Part shown: positions 1 to 8,913 of the stretch, in pieces
How positions within the stretch are numbered: the stretch's first letter is position 1
Layout: every line of letters begins with the position of its first letter
Program-made: the position numbers and the translations under genes
IMG/VR virus record: IMGVR_UViG_3300025096_000008
Coordinates: 23,183-87,182 of that record
DNA from: a virus
Strand: one strand, 5' to 3'
DNA: 64,000 bases
The notes under the pieces: model-generated
Database searches by the model: none
What the model was told of the DNA's origin: nothing
What the model saw: only the letters and a program-made list of their open reading frames with translations

Positions 1-1
1 C

Positions 2-172
2 AAAAAACAGGTAGATAATGATTCTGATCTCCTCTTTAGGGTAAAGAAGAGAGTAACACAAAAAGACGAGGACATAAAAGTAGGTTTTGGAGTATACTCA
101 ACGGAATATGACAAGAACTACATCTATATTGTTTCTCAAACAAAGATAATTCAAGGAGTAAACTATGGTTAA
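2..172 (+). CDS. Partial C-terminus of an unknown protein
   Basis: The reading frame is open from the window edge to a TAA at 170-172, giving 56 residues rich in Lys, Asp and Tyr. The 5' end is outside the window. It overlaps the next start by 8 bases, as is usual here. No family recognised. Confidence 0.6.
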   Translation, partial: KKQVDNDSDLLFRVKKRVTQKDEDIKVGFGVYSTEYDKNYIYIVSQTKIIQGVNYG

Positions 173-440
173 AATTTTTACAGGCTCTTTTAAGAAGAAG
201 AACGACGACATTCGGACTATGATTTTTGTAAAGCTGGAAGATCTCCCTTCCAGCTTTTTAAGTTCCAAGATCAAGGATGGATCATCTCAGCGAAAAGTAC
301 CAGAAGGGCAAGAGCTCGTATGGGATGTTTCCGAGTCTGCTTTCCGGACATTCAACTGGAACTCAGCACTGGGAGAAGTAGATGTGAAACTACTGGAAGG
401 AAAGGAAAAAGAAAATTTTGAGAAAAAGCACTTGACATAA
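165..440 (+). CDS. Small SH3-barrel-like protein (DUF2693-like)
   Basis: This 91-residue protein has a central segment, VWDVSESAFRTFNW, resembling the V-x-D-x-x-x-x-x-F-R-S-F-x-W signature of small phage SH3-barrel proteins of the DUF2693 type. The start follows AAGGAG. The function of that family is not known. It sits just before the promoter of the SSB gene and may end an upstream operon. Confidence 0.55.
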   Translation: MVKIFTGSFKKKNDDIRTMIFVKLEDLPSSFLSSKIKDGSSQRKVPEGQELVWDVSESAFRTFNWNSALGEVDVKLLEGKEKENFEKKHLT

Positions 441-460
441 GAAAAGTGATCTGATATAAT
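432..460 (+). promoter_or_regulatory. Sigma70-like promoter upstream of SSB
   Basis: TTGACA (432-437), a 17-base spacer and TATAAT (455-460). The spacer ends in GTGATCTGA, so a GATC lies just before the -10 box. The next gene starts at 492. Confidence 0.8.
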
Positions 461-491
461 AGTGTCTAACAAAAAGTAAAAGGAGTCATAA

Positions 492-1244
492 ATGACAATT
501 GATATGAAAAAAATGAGAGAAAAGTACAGCACCCTCAAAAACCGAGGTCAGGGTGGTGGTAGTCAGTTCTGGAAACCTTCCGAGGGTTCACAGACTGTAC
601 GGATTGTTCCGACTGAAGACGGAGATCCTTTCAAGAGCTTTTCTTTCCATTATGGTGTCGGCAAAGAGGGAGGCTTCCTATGTCCAAAGAATAATTTTGG
701 AGAGGACTGCCCAGTATGTGGCTTTGTTCGTGGTCTTTACCAAGAAGGCGATGAAGAGAGCAAAGCTATGGCACGACAGCTCGGTGTTAAATCTCGATTC
801 TTCTCTCCCGTCCTTGTTCGAGGGGAAGAGGAGCTTGGAGTCCGTCTATGGGGTTTTTCCAAGACGGTATATGAAACTCTCCTGGGTCTTGTGCTGAATC
901 CGGACTACGGGGATATTACGGATATTGAAACTGGTATCGATCTGGATCTACATTACGGTAAGCCACCTGGAGGTCAATTTCCTATGACCAAGGTGACACC
1001 AAAGCGACGTTCTAGCCGCCTTTGCAGCGATAAGATTAGCGAAGAGCAGTGTGAAGGTCTTTTGGGTACTGTACCAGATTTTGAATCTCTCTTTGAGAAA
1101 AAGACGACTGTCGAAGTCCAAGGATTCTTGGACACTCACTTGACAGCCGACAATCCAGAGGAGTTTTCCAGTGAAGTGGAAAAATATCCTGGAAAAAGTG
1201 TGAACAAGGTTGATAGTGCCCTTGACGAATTGATGACTCGTTAG
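492..1244 (+). CDS. Single-stranded DNA-binding protein, T4 gp32-like
   Basis: The 250-residue protein should coat single-stranded DNA at the fork and during recombination. After a basic N-terminus comes H53, C64, C73 and C76, whose spacing (11, 9, 3) is close to the gp32 zinc site H64-C77-C87-C90 (13, 10, 3). Aromatic and basic residues around it fit an OB-fold binding cleft. The C-terminal part is acidic, as expected for a tail that recruits partners, although the last residues are M-T-R. The start follows AAAAGGAG. It has its own consensus promoter and terminator, fitting a highly expressed monocistronic gene, and the recombinase follows. Confidence 0.85.
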   Translation: MTIDMKKMREKYSTLKNRGQGGGSQFWKPSEGSQTVRIVPTEDGDPFKSFSFHYGVGKEGGFLCPKNNFGEDCPVCGFVRGLYQEGDEESKAMARQLGVKSRFFSPVLVRGEEELGVRLWGFSKTVYETLLGLVLNPDYGDITDIETGIDLDLHYGKPPGGQFPMTKVTPKRRSSRLCSDKISEEQCEGLLGTVPDFESLFEKKTTVEVQGFLDTHLTADNPEEFSSEVEKYPGKSVNKVDSALDELMTR

Positions 1245-1262
1245 ACATCACACACCCACGGG

Positions 1263-1294
1263 GAGGCACAGGGTTAACGGGTGCCTCTTTTTTT
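1263..1294 (+). terminator. Rho-independent terminator after SSB
   Basis: The stem GAGGCAC (1263-1269) pairs with GTGCCTC (1281-1287) around an 11-base loop and is followed by seven T. Confidence 0.85.
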
Positions 1295-1316
1295 ACTTTA
1301 TTTACGGAGTTGTGCT

Positions 1317-2441
1317 ATGGCGAGAAGTTTGAAACATAAAAAAGGTTCTTTGAACATCGATGAACTTAGGAAAAAGATCAATAAAAAGGCTGGCATGAAT
1401 GTAGCACACGATCTTACGACAGATAATCCAACTGAAGTCAAAGACTGGATTCCCACAGGCTCCACATGGCTAAATAGTGTCATTTGCCGAGGAAAGACTG
1501 CTGGTATCCCGGTAGGAAAGATATCAGAGATAGCAGGATTAGAAGCCTCCGGAAAGAGCTACATGGCAGCCCAGACAGCAGCCAATGCCCAGAAAATGGG
1601 AATCAATGTGGTATACTTCGACTCAGAATCATCCATCGATCCTACTTTTCTTAGCAAAAGCGGTCTGAATGTCGATGAAGTTCTGTATGTCCAGGCAAGC
1701 TCTGTTGAGTTTGTGCTGGAGACGATTGAGGAGCTCTTGAATTCGACGGAAGATAAGATGCTGTTTATTTGGGACAGTCTCGCCTTGACACCAGCGGTAA
1801 GTGATGTAGAGGGAACATTTAACCCTAACGAATCGGTAGCTGTCAAGGCTCGTGTATTGGCTAAGGGAATGTCCAAACTAATAGTATCGCTAGCCAACTC
1901 ACAGTCTACCCTTTTGGTATTAAATCAGCTCAAGACAAATCTCCAAGTAGCGAACCCGAAGTACGCGACGGATAGTGAAAAATATACCACTCCTGGAGGC
2001 AAGTCGATGATGTATGCCTACAGTTTGAGAATTTGGCTGACTGGCAAGCGAGGCAAGAAGAGCATCATTGCCGACGACAAGGGTTTTGTCGTCGGCAATG
2101 AAGTCAAGGCTCGATTGGAAAAGTCTCGATTTGGAACAGCCGGCAGAATATGTAATTTCAAGATTATGTGGGGTAATGACATCGGGGTGAGGGATGACGA
2201 GAGTTTATTTGAGGCTATACAGTCTTCGGACCAGTTGATAAACTCGGGTCCATGGTGGACTCTCAAATATGGTGATGGATCTGAACAGAAATTCCAAGCC
2301 GCCAAGTGGGGCGAATTCATGCTGGATTCAAAATTCCGAGATAGAGTCTTGCGGCTTGTGGACGAAGAGGTCGTCCTGAAGTTTGATAATAGGGATGTAG
2401 ATGCCCAACACTTTTACGATGAAGCAGAAGCAGAGGTATAG
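1317..2441 (+). CDS. RecA/UvsX-family recombinase
   Basis: This 374-residue ATPase should form filaments on single-stranded DNA for strand exchange and recombination-dependent replication. The Walker A motif GLEASGKS is at residues 74-81, the hydrophobic strand ending in Asp of Walker B (MLFIWD) at 148-153, and the DNA-loop region with the typical L-N-Q-x-K is near 205. The longer frame opening at 1281 lies inside the terminator hairpin, so ATG 1317 with ACGGAG before it is chosen. The Lys-rich N-terminal 40 residues are not part of the core. RecA and UvsX are relatives; the phage context favours a UvsX role with the gp32-like SSB upstream. Confidence 0.85.
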   Translation: MARSLKHKKGSLNIDELRKKINKKAGMNVAHDLTTDNPTEVKDWIPTGSTWLNSVICRGKTAGIPVGKISEIAGLEASGKSYMAAQTAANAQKMGINVVYFDSESSIDPTFLSKSGLNVDEVLYVQASSVEFVLETIEELLNSTEDKMLFIWDSLALTPAVSDVEGTFNPNESVAVKARVLAKGMSKLIVSLANSQSTLLVLNQLKTNLQVANPKYATDSEKYTTPGGKSMMYAYSLRIWLTGKRGKKSIIADDKGFVVGNEVKARLEKSRFGTAGRICNFKIMWGNDIGVRDDESLFEAIQSSDQLINSGPWWTLKYGDGSEQKFQAAKWGEFMLDSKFRDRVLRLVDEEVVLKFDNRDVDAQHFYDEAEAEV

Positions 2442-2443
2442 AA

Positions 2444-3052
2444 ATGAAAATGTTAAAGCAAGATAAATACTGGGGGAGCACTAGTGATATCCGCCTAGAC
2501 GACAGCAGCTCGAACGAGAATGAGGTATCTTCCTTAAACAACAGGATCTATTTCTACTCAGAAGTAACTCGACCGGAATGTCTGGCACTAAACAAAAACA
2601 TCCAGACCCTATCTGATGCTATGTGCACAAATGGTCATAACTACAATATTCCAGTTCCCCCAATCCGGTTACATATCAGTTCCTATGGAGGCTCTGTCTT
2701 CGCCGGACTTTCATCGGTGGATTATATAATGGCTTCCAAGGCACCGATCCACTCGGTAGTAGAGGGATGTGCAGCATCAGCAGCAACACTGATGAGTGTC
2801 GTGGCTGAAAAGCGATACATCCATAAGAATTCATTTATGCTCATTCATCAGCTATCTTCTGGTATGTGGGGCAAATTTGAAGAGCTCAAGGACAGCATGG
2901 AGAATTGTGAGATTTTGATGCAGACCATCAGGGAGATCTACAACAAACACACTAACATTCCAAAAAAGAAGCTTGACGAGATTCTCAAGCACGATTTGTG
3001 GTTCGATGCTGACACTTGTCTAAAGTATGGCTTAGTTGACGAAATTATTTGA
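2444..3052 (+). CDS. clpP: ClpP-like serine protease
   Basis: The 202-residue protein is a caseinolytic (S14) peptidase homologue. The oxyanion-region motif ISSYGGSVFAG is near residue 85, the nucleophile is S112 in GCAASAA, followed by H135 in LIHQ and D184 in DLWFDAD; the spacing 23/49 agrees with Ser97/His122/Asp171 of E. coli ClpP. It ends in a normal G-L-V-D-E-I-I. No partner ClpX is seen here, so it probably works with a host unfoldase or alone. It lies in the replication cluster rather than next to capsid genes, so a prohead-protease role is less likely than protein turnover (inference). Confidence 0.85.
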   Translation: MKMLKQDKYWGSTSDIRLDDSSSNENEVSSLNNRIYFYSEVTRPECLALNKNIQTLSDAMCTNGHNYNIPVPPIRLHISSYGGSVFAGLSSVDYIMASKAPIHSVVEGCAASAATLMSVVAEKRYIHKNSFMLIHQLSSGMWGKFEELKDSMENCEILMQTIREIYNKHTNIPKKKLDEILKHDLWFDADTCLKYGLVDEII

Positions 3053-3064
3053 GCTGATTCGTAG

Positions 3065-3241
3065 ATGAAAAAACCGAAAATAGAAACTCTCAAAGAAACA
3101 GTCAAGATATCTATAGATGCGATAGAGAACCTTCTTGACGAAATATTTCTCCTGAGAGAAGAGAATGAAAAGATAAAGAAGAAGCTGAAGTCTGTTAGGG
3201 CGAAGCTTAAGCGATTGGTATCTGAGAATGGGCGAAAATAA
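3065..3241 (+). CDS. Small coiled-coil protein
   Basis: ATG 3065 opens a 58-residue frame closed by TAA at 3239-3241. Residues 15-50 form one charged heptad-like helix rich in Glu and Lys. It overlaps the nuclease start by 14 bases, which suggests translational coupling. Function unknown. Confidence 0.6.
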   Translation: MKKPKIETLKETVKISIDAIENLLDEIFLLREENEKIKKKLKSVRAKLKRLVSENGRK

Positions 3242-4214
3242 GAAAAGAATAATGATAGTTGATGGTCACAATGCTTTTATTAGGCACTATATTGTGAACC
3301 CAACTATCTCCTCCAACGGTCAGCCCATCGGAGGTTTAGTAGGCTTCCTCCAGGGACTACAGAAGCTAGCAAGAACGATAAAACCAGATCTGATATCTGT
3401 TGTGTGGGACGGAGAAAACGGCAGCCGCCGCCGTCGAAGCATCGTCAAGGGGTACAAGGAAGGCAGGAAGCCAGTTCGGCTCAATCGATTTATAAGAAAC
3501 CTGCCTGAGAATGAAGAGTCAAAAAATCTCATCTGGCAGCAGGTCAGAGTGCTTGAATACCTAAATGAGACCCCCGTGATTCAGTTTATGTTCCCAGAAA
3601 CAGAGGCAGATGACACCGTAGCATATGTGAGTCAACTCCCTCAGCTTAGTGACTGGCACAAAGTGATAGTATCCAGCGACAAGGATTTCTTCCAACTATG
3701 TGGTGATTCGACAATCTTATATCGTCCCATACAGGACGAGGTTGTGAACAAGAATTCTATTTTGGAAAAATTCAGCATCCACCCCGATAACTTTGCCCTC
3801 GCTAGGGCAATCTCTGGGGATAAATCAGACAACCTTCCTGGTGTGCCGAGAGTTGGAATTCCGACTGTGGCAAAACGACTCCCATTCCTGTCGGAGGACA
3901 AGGAATATCTGGTAGCTGATATAGAGAAATATTGTGAAGAGAGAGAGGAAGAAAAGGTTAAGTTTTATAGAGATGTTTTGGAGAATATTGATATCGTAAA
4001 AATCAATTACAAGATGATGCAACTCTATTCACCATCCCTCTCAACTCAGACAACTAGAAAAATAAGGGAAACATTTGACGAGTACATTCCCCTGTTTAAT
4101 AAGACGGGAATGGTAAAGCTTCTGTTTGAAGACGGCTGCCCTCAAATCAACCTCGACAATCTCTTTGCCCTATTTCAGAGAACTGTTTATGAACTAAAGA
4201 AACAAACCTCTTGA
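3228..4214 (+). CDS. 5'-3' exonuclease / flap endonuclease (RNase H-like)
   Basis: The 328-residue protein belongs to the FEN family that removes RNA primers and flaps. The N-terminal MIVDGHN holds the first metal Asp, VVWDGENG the second, PETEADDT the acidic helix, VSSDKDFFQL the next acidic pair, and ISGDKSDNLPGVPRVG is the helix-hairpin-helix DNA-binding loop. The order matches T4 RNase H and the 5' nuclease domain of DNA polymerase I. It overlaps the coiled-coil gene and is followed by the helicase promoter. Confidence 0.85.
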   Translation: MGENKKRIMIVDGHNAFIRHYIVNPTISSNGQPIGGLVGFLQGLQKLARTIKPDLISVVWDGENGSRRRRSIVKGYKEGRKPVRLNRFIRNLPENEESKNLIWQQVRVLEYLNETPVIQFMFPETEADDTVAYVSQLPQLSDWHKVIVSSDKDFFQLCGDSTILYRPIQDEVVNKNSILEKFSIHPDNFALARAISGDKSDNLPGVPRVGIPTVAKRLPFLSEDKEYLVADIEKYCEEREEEKVKFYRDVLENIDIVKINYKMMQLYSPSLSTQTTRKIRETFDEYIPLFNKTGMVKLLFEDGCPQINLDNLFALFQRTVYELKKQTS

Positions 4215-4239
4215 CTTTCGAAAGAAAAAAAGGTATACT
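4211..4239 (+). promoter_or_regulatory. Sigma70-like promoter upstream of helicase
   Basis: TTGACT (4211-4216), 17 bases, TATACT (4234-4239). The helicase start is at 4261 behind GGGAGA. Confidence 0.75.
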
Positions 4240-4260
4240 ATATACCTGGGAGAAAAATAC

Positions 4261-5616
4261 ATGGAATTAGACAACGATTCGACTTTTGGCTCTTTCGGAA
4301 AAGGATTCCAAGAATCCCTAGCAAAGATGATTCTAGATGATTCTCGCTTTTCGACACAGATTGGCGAAGTGCTTAACATAAATTTCTTTGAATTAAAGTA
4401 TCTTCAAAATTTTGTAGATAAAGTTTATCTGTATAAAGAGAAATACAAGAAGCACCCATCGAGAGACACGTTCGAGAGCATTCTCAAAAGCGAAACTTCC
4501 TCTGGGAACGAAGCCGTTAGAAAGCAGGTTCGGGATTTTTATGTCCGAATCGCCAGCGGAAACTTCTCTAATGTTGATGAAGAGTATGTCCAGGATAAAT
4601 CCCTTGACTTCTGTCGGAAGCAAAAGCTCCAAGAAGCTATGCTCAAAAGTGTGAAGCTCATGCAAAAGTCTTCCTTCGACGAAGTTAGCAAGATCATCAA
4701 TGATGCTCTCAAGCTAGGTGTCGATAACGATACTGGGTATGATTTCATAAAAGATTTTGAGGCAAGGTACGAACTCAGATCCAGGCATCCAATTGCAACT
4801 GGCTGGGGAGAACTAGATAGAATCACTGGCGGAGGTATGGGAAAGGGAGAACTCGGAGTCGTTATAGCTCCCACTGGTGTAGGTAAAAGCATGGTGCTAG
4901 CTCACTTGGGCGCCATGGCACTGAAGAACGGAGTAAATGTTGTCCACTATACACTAGAGCTTCAGGACATGACAATTGGGAATAGATATGATAGTTGCCT
5001 GACTGGAATCCCCATCAACGAACTTCGTCACAGTAAAGAAGATGTATTCGAGGAGATCAAGGAACTGCCAGGAAAGCTTTTGATCAAAGAATACCCAACG
5101 AAGTCGGCTACCACCCAGACTCTCAGGACTCACCTGGAGAAGCTCCGAAACCGAGATTTCAAGCCTGGAATGATCGTTGTTGACTATGGCGACATTTTGA
5201 AGCCTATTTCACACTCGAAGGAGAAAAGGGAAGAGCTCGAAACTATTTATGAAGAGTTGAGGGCAATCGCTCATGAATTCGAGTGCCCCGTCTGGACAGC
5301 GTCTCAAACGAACAGGAGTGGGATAAATGCTGAAGTCATTACAATGGAATCTATTAGTGAAGCATTCTCGAAATGTTTCGTGGCTGATTTTATTTTCTCA
5401 GTATCAAGAACTGGTGCTGACAAGATGAACAATACGGGGAGGGTTTATATAGCCAAAAATAGGAATGGTATTGACGGTGTAGTGTTTCCAATTTTTATGG
5501 ACCCAGGAAATGTCTCGATAAAGGTATTTCCACAAGACGAGCACTCGGCAGAGGTTTTGTCGGGTCCACAGAAGGTATATAAGATGCTCAGGGATGAAAC
5601 AAGAAAAGAAGATTAG
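4261..5616 (+). CDS. Replicative DnaB-type helicase
   Basis: The 451-residue protein is a hexameric RecA-fold helicase expected to unwind DNA at the fork. The N-terminal 150 residues are helical and resemble the DnaB/gp41 N-domain. The core begins with a GWGELDRITGGG element, then Walker A APTGVGKS (203-210), a Walker B-like MIVVDYGDIL, and SQTNRSG, the conserved Q-x-N-R element of DnaB motif H4. No primase domain is fused. It has its own promoter and is followed by the ribonucleotide reductase. Confidence 0.88.
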   Translation: MELDNDSTFGSFGKGFQESLAKMILDDSRFSTQIGEVLNINFFELKYLQNFVDKVYLYKEKYKKHPSRDTFESILKSETSSGNEAVRKQVRDFYVRIASGNFSNVDEEYVQDKSLDFCRKQKLQEAMLKSVKLMQKSSFDEVSKIINDALKLGVDNDTGYDFIKDFEARYELRSRHPIATGWGELDRITGGGMGKGELGVVIAPTGVGKSMVLAHLGAMALKNGVNVVHYTLELQDMTIGNRYDSCLTGIPINELRHSKEDVFEEIKELPGKLLIKEYPTKSATTQTLRTHLEKLRNRDFKPGMIVVDYGDILKPISHSKEKREELETIYEELRAIAHEFECPVWTASQTNRSGINAEVITMESISEAFSKCFVADFIFSVSRTGADKMNNTGRVYIAKNRNGIDGVVFPIFMDPGNVSIKVFPQDEHSAEVLSGPQKVYKMLRDETRKED

Positions 5617-5647
5617 TAAATAAAGACCAACAAATAGGAGAGAGAAA

Positions 5648-7504
5648 ATGGAATTAGCAAGTGAGATTTTGAGCAATATTACCGTTCACATGAAATATGC
5701 TCGGTACTTAGAGGATAAAAAGAGAAGGGAAACTTGGGATGAGCTAGTCACTAGGAACAAGCATATGCACCAGAAAAAGTATCCTCACCTCTATGATGAT
5801 ATAGAAGAAGCTTACAAGCTAGTTCACGACAAGAAGGTGTTGCCTTCTATGAGGTCGCTACAGTTCAGCGGCAAGCCTATTGAGATTTCGCCTAACCGAA
5901 TCTATAACTGTGCTTATTTACCGGTAGATGATTGGCGAGCATTTGGGGAGATCTTGTTTCTCCTCCTCGGCGGAACGGGAGTAGGGTATAGTGTACAATC
6001 CCATCATGTAGAAGAGCTCCCAGAGATTAAAAAGCCAAATCCAGGCAAAATAAAGAGATACCTAGTTAGCGATAGCATTGAGGGCTGGGCTGACTCCGTG
6101 AAAGTTCTTATGAAGTCTTACTTTCGAGGAACTGCCACCTTAGATTTCGATTTCAGTGACATTCGCCCCAAAGGCTCCCAACTGATTACCAGTGGCGGCA
6201 AGGCACCTGGACCAGAGCCACTCAAAAACTGCTTGAGACACATCAAAAGTATCTTGAATGAAAAGTCTGACGGAGATCAGCTTCGACCGATTGAGGTTCA
6301 CGATATCGTTTGCTATATTGCTGATGCCGTATTGGCAGGCGGCATCCGTCGAGCAGCTTTGATATCCCTGTTCTCTGCAGATGATGACGAGATGATAGCT
6401 AGCAAATACGGCAACTGGTATGAGCTCAATCCACAACGAGGGAGAGCAAACAATAGTGCTGTTCTTTTACGACACAAGGTGGACGAAGAGTTCTTTTTCC
6501 AGTTGTGGGAGAAGATAAAGTTAAGCAACTCGGGCGAGCCGGGGATATACTTTTCTAACGATAAAGATTATGGCACCAACCCGTGCTGTGAAATTGCACT
6601 AAGACCGTTTCAGTTCTGTAACTTGTGTGAGGTTAATGCTTCAACGGTAGAGGGGCAGGAAGACTTGGAAGCTAGGATTCGTGCTGCTACCCTTATCGGC
6701 ACCCTACAGGCAGGATATACTAACTTTCATTATTTAAGATCTGTATGGCAACGAACCACCGAGAGAGAGGCTCTTCTGGGCATTAGTCTGACCGGCATTG
6801 CTTCGAATAAGATACAAGACTTGGATGTGAAGGCAGCAGCAAAAGCGGCACGACAAAAGAACAAAGAGGTGTCGTCATTGATTGGAATCAAGAGTGCCGC
6901 CAGGGTCACCACCATCAAGCCAGCGGGAACAACTTCGCTAGCACTTGGTTGTAGTTCTGGGATCCATGCTTGGCATAGCCAGCATTATATTCGCCGGATA
7001 AGAGTAGGAAAAAACGAGCCAATATATGGATATCTACTAAAGAACCATCCAGAGCTTGTTGAGGATGAGTATTTTCGACCTCACGACACAGCCGTCATCT
7101 CAGTCCCACAGAAGGCACCAGAAGGAGCAACATTGAGGGACGAGAGTGCCCTAGATCTCCTCCAGAGGATCAAGTGGTTTTCCAAAAATTGGATAAAGCC
7201 GGGACACTCTAAAGGACAAAACACCCATAATATCTCTGCTACAATATCGATCAAAGATAACGAATGGGAAACCGTCGGTCGCTGGATGTGGGACAACCGA
7301 GGATGCTACAACGGGATTTCTTGCTTGCCGTATGATGGAGGTTCTTATGTTCAAGAGCCGTTCGAAGAATGTTCGGAGGAAACCTACGAGGAGATGATGA
7401 AGCATCTTAAGGATGTTGATCTCACTCAGATCAGTGAAACGGAAGACAATACTGATCTCAAAGGTGAGCTAGCATGTGCCGGCGGAAGCTGTGAGATAAA
7501 ATAA
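5648..7504 (+). CDS. nrdJ: Adenosylcobalamin-dependent ribonucleotide reductase, monomeric class II
   Basis: This 618-residue enzyme reduces ribonucleotides, probably triphosphates, to deoxyribonucleotides using coenzyme B12. The active site N-P-C-C-E lies at residues 311-315, so C313 is the thiyl cysteine; C324 is its +11 partner and C88 in NCAY the third, matching C408/C419/C119 of the Lactobacillus enzyme. The C-terminal CAGGSC is the shuttle cysteine pair of the monomeric type. It is about 120 residues shorter than the Lactobacillus protein. No small radical subunit is needed, and none is adjacent. The start follows AGGAGAG. Confidence 0.88.
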   Translation: MELASEILSNITVHMKYARYLEDKKRRETWDELVTRNKHMHQKKYPHLYDDIEEAYKLVHDKKVLPSMRSLQFSGKPIEISPNRIYNCAYLPVDDWRAFGEILFLLLGGTGVGYSVQSHHVEELPEIKKPNPGKIKRYLVSDSIEGWADSVKVLMKSYFRGTATLDFDFSDIRPKGSQLITSGGKAPGPEPLKNCLRHIKSILNEKSDGDQLRPIEVHDIVCYIADAVLAGGIRRAALISLFSADDDEMIASKYGNWYELNPQRGRANNSAVLLRHKVDEEFFFQLWEKIKLSNSGEPGIYFSNDKDYGTNPCCEIALRPFQFCNLCEVNASTVEGQEDLEARIRAATLIGTLQAGYTNFHYLRSVWQRTTEREALLGISLTGIASNKIQDLDVKAAAKAARQKNKEVSSLIGIKSAARVTTIKPAGTTSLALGCSSGIHAWHSQHYIRRIRVGKNEPIYGYLLKNHPELVEDEYFRPHDTAVISVPQKAPEGATLRDESALDLLQRIKWFSKNWIKPGHSKGQNTHNISATISIKDNEWETVGRWMWDNRGCYNGISCLPYDGGSYVQEPFEECSEETYEEMMKHLKDVDLTQISETEDNTDLKGELACAGGSCEIK

Positions 7505-7507
7505 AGC

Positions 7508-7536
7508 TTGACACGGCAAAAAGAGTATGCTATACT
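7508..7536 (+). promoter_or_regulatory. Sigma70-like promoter
   Basis: TTGACA (7508-7513), 17 bases, TATACT (7531-7536), just after the reductase stop and before the gene at 7563. Confidence 0.75.
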
Positions 7537-7562
7537 TAGACAATAAACAAAAAGGAGGCTAT

Positions 7563-7841
7563 ATGTCTAATGGTAATTTGAAGGTAGTTGATGGTGGAAA
7601 TGACGTGGAGAAGGAGAACAGAATTGTCGATTACATTAAATCACTTTCTGCCTTGGAAACCGAAATGGAGCCATATAAGGAACAGAAGCGAGATCTAAAA
7701 CAAAACTATGTGGAGAACGGATGGCTCTCCAAGGAAGAGATCTCTGCCGCTGTTAAAGCTTATCGACTGATGAAGTCGGAAGTTGATCTTGAGCAAATGA
7801 GAGATTTCTTTGAGCTCTATTCTAAGACGAAGGTGTGCTGA
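7563..7841 (+). CDS. Small helical protein, possibly GapR-like (DUF2312)
   Basis: The 92-residue protein begins at ATG 7563 behind AAAGGAGG; an earlier start at 7527 would lie within the promoter. Residues 20-90 form a long E/K-rich helix pair, with a segment like the 'GF-x-x-K-A-[LI]-R-x-[LIV]-[LIV]-x-L-R-K-M' pattern of GapR/DUF2312 chromatin proteins. The match is only by general pattern, so a role in DNA binding is a guess. Confidence 0.5.
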   Translation: MSNGNLKVVDGGNDVEKENRIVDYIKSLSALETEMEPYKEQKRDLKQNYVENGWLSKEEISAAVKAYRLMKSEVDLEQMRDFFELYSKTKVC

Positions 7842-8116
7842 TGAAATATTCCCCCTTCAATAGGCATTTGATGCTAGAGGAGTGTGAAGTCAATGAGGAG
7901 ACTCCTATTTCGAAGGTACTGGTACCGGACGACTATAAAGCTGTTAAAGATTTTGGCACTTATAGGGTTGTGGGCAAGTCTATGGACAGCTCTCCAGTAT
8001 TTGCCGTTAATTCTAGAGTTATTGTAGAAGAGTCTATGGTAAGGTCAGTAAGTTTAGGCGACAAAAAGATATTCATAATCCCAGAGAACTTTGTTGTTCT
8101 TTATGAAAATGAATGA
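7841..8116 (+). CDS. Putative GroES-like co-chaperonin
   Basis: The 91-residue protein has the 10 kDa co-chaperonin layout: an N-terminal strand MKYSPFNRHLMLEE, a linker ending in VLVPDDYK where GroES has its mobile loop, a V-V-G turn, and the closing strands IVEESMV and FIIPENFVVLYENE. ATG 7841 overlaps the upstream stop. A GroEL gene lies at 19495, so a phage chaperonin pair is plausible, similar in principle to T4 gp31 acting with host GroEL. Sequence identity to GroES is low. Confidence 0.55.
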   Translation: MKYSPFNRHLMLEECEVNEETPISKVLVPDDYKAVKDFGTYRVVGKSMDSSPVFAVNSRVIVEESMVRSVSLGDKKIFIIPENFVVLYENE

Positions 8117-8913
8117 AGAATAAAATATACCAATATGATAGAATAATAATTGGGGGATCCTTGGCATCGTTGTTATGTGGGTATTGTTATAATATTCCCG
8201 TAATCTATACGATGCCGAGGATACCTTTATTTTTTGAGACTGATGAGCGACTAGGCAGCAAGAGTCAGCTATGGAGAGAGTTGTCCGCAACCATGTCTCT
8301 GTCTGGCTTGCTCCCGATGGAAAACAAGACTCAAAGCATCCGAATTGAGGACGGCACCCTCAAAGCCTTTACAGAAGATCCGGTATACGGTCATTTCGCC
8401 TTTGATGATATCATTGTCTTTGACGACACCGAGATTCATGGCTGGGATGGGAAGATTGAAAAAGAAAAGAAGCTTATGGTGCTTGACTGGATGAACGATA
8501 GAGGGAGCTCCCCTCACGATATAGACTTCCTCGAAACTCCAGATGACTTTGTGAGAGATGTTCACTTTTATTTGTCTGATAGGATTTTCGGAAACCCACA
8601 GAAGAAGAAAGACATTCTTTCTATCTCGTGGCTAACAGAGCAGCAGATCAGGAGTGTGGAATACACCGACACTTATGCCAGGTTCAAGGTATTGGAAATG
8701 ATGACGGATGCTGGAATCAAAGGAAGAAAGAACGGCATAGATAAGAAGACTGGCAGAGAAAAGAACCTCTCTATAAAGTTAGAGACAGCCAGCAGAGATG
8801 TCCTTCCTGTATTTAGAGAGCCATTCTCCGAGGAGCAGCTTTTGAGGCTATACGAGAAAGAACCCTCCCAGAACAAATATATCAGGACACTAAGAAAGTA
8901 TCTGAATGGATGA
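8113..8913 (+). CDS. Protein with N-terminal Rossmann-like motif, function unknown
   Basis: The 266-residue protein begins with DRIIIGGSLASLLCGY, similar to the first strand and glycine turn of FAD/NAD-binding folds such as UDP-galactopyranose mutase. The rest has no motif I recognise; a two-cysteine redox site is absent. It overlaps its neighbours on both sides, so it is translated with the next gene, a nucleotidyltransferase-like protein. Confidence 0.6.
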   Translation: MKNKIYQYDRIIIGGSLASLLCGYCYNIPVIYTMPRIPLFFETDERLGSKSQLWRELSATMSLSGLLPMENKTQSIRIEDGTLKAFTEDPVYGHFAFDDIIVFDDTEIHGWDGKIEKEKKLMVLDWMNDRGSSPHDIDFLETPDDFVRDVHFYLSDRIFGNPQKKKDILSISWLTEQQIRSVEYTDTYARFKVLEMMTDAGIKGRKNGIDKKTGREKNLSIKLETASRDVLPVFREPFSEEQLLRLYEKEPSQNKYIRTLRKYLNG

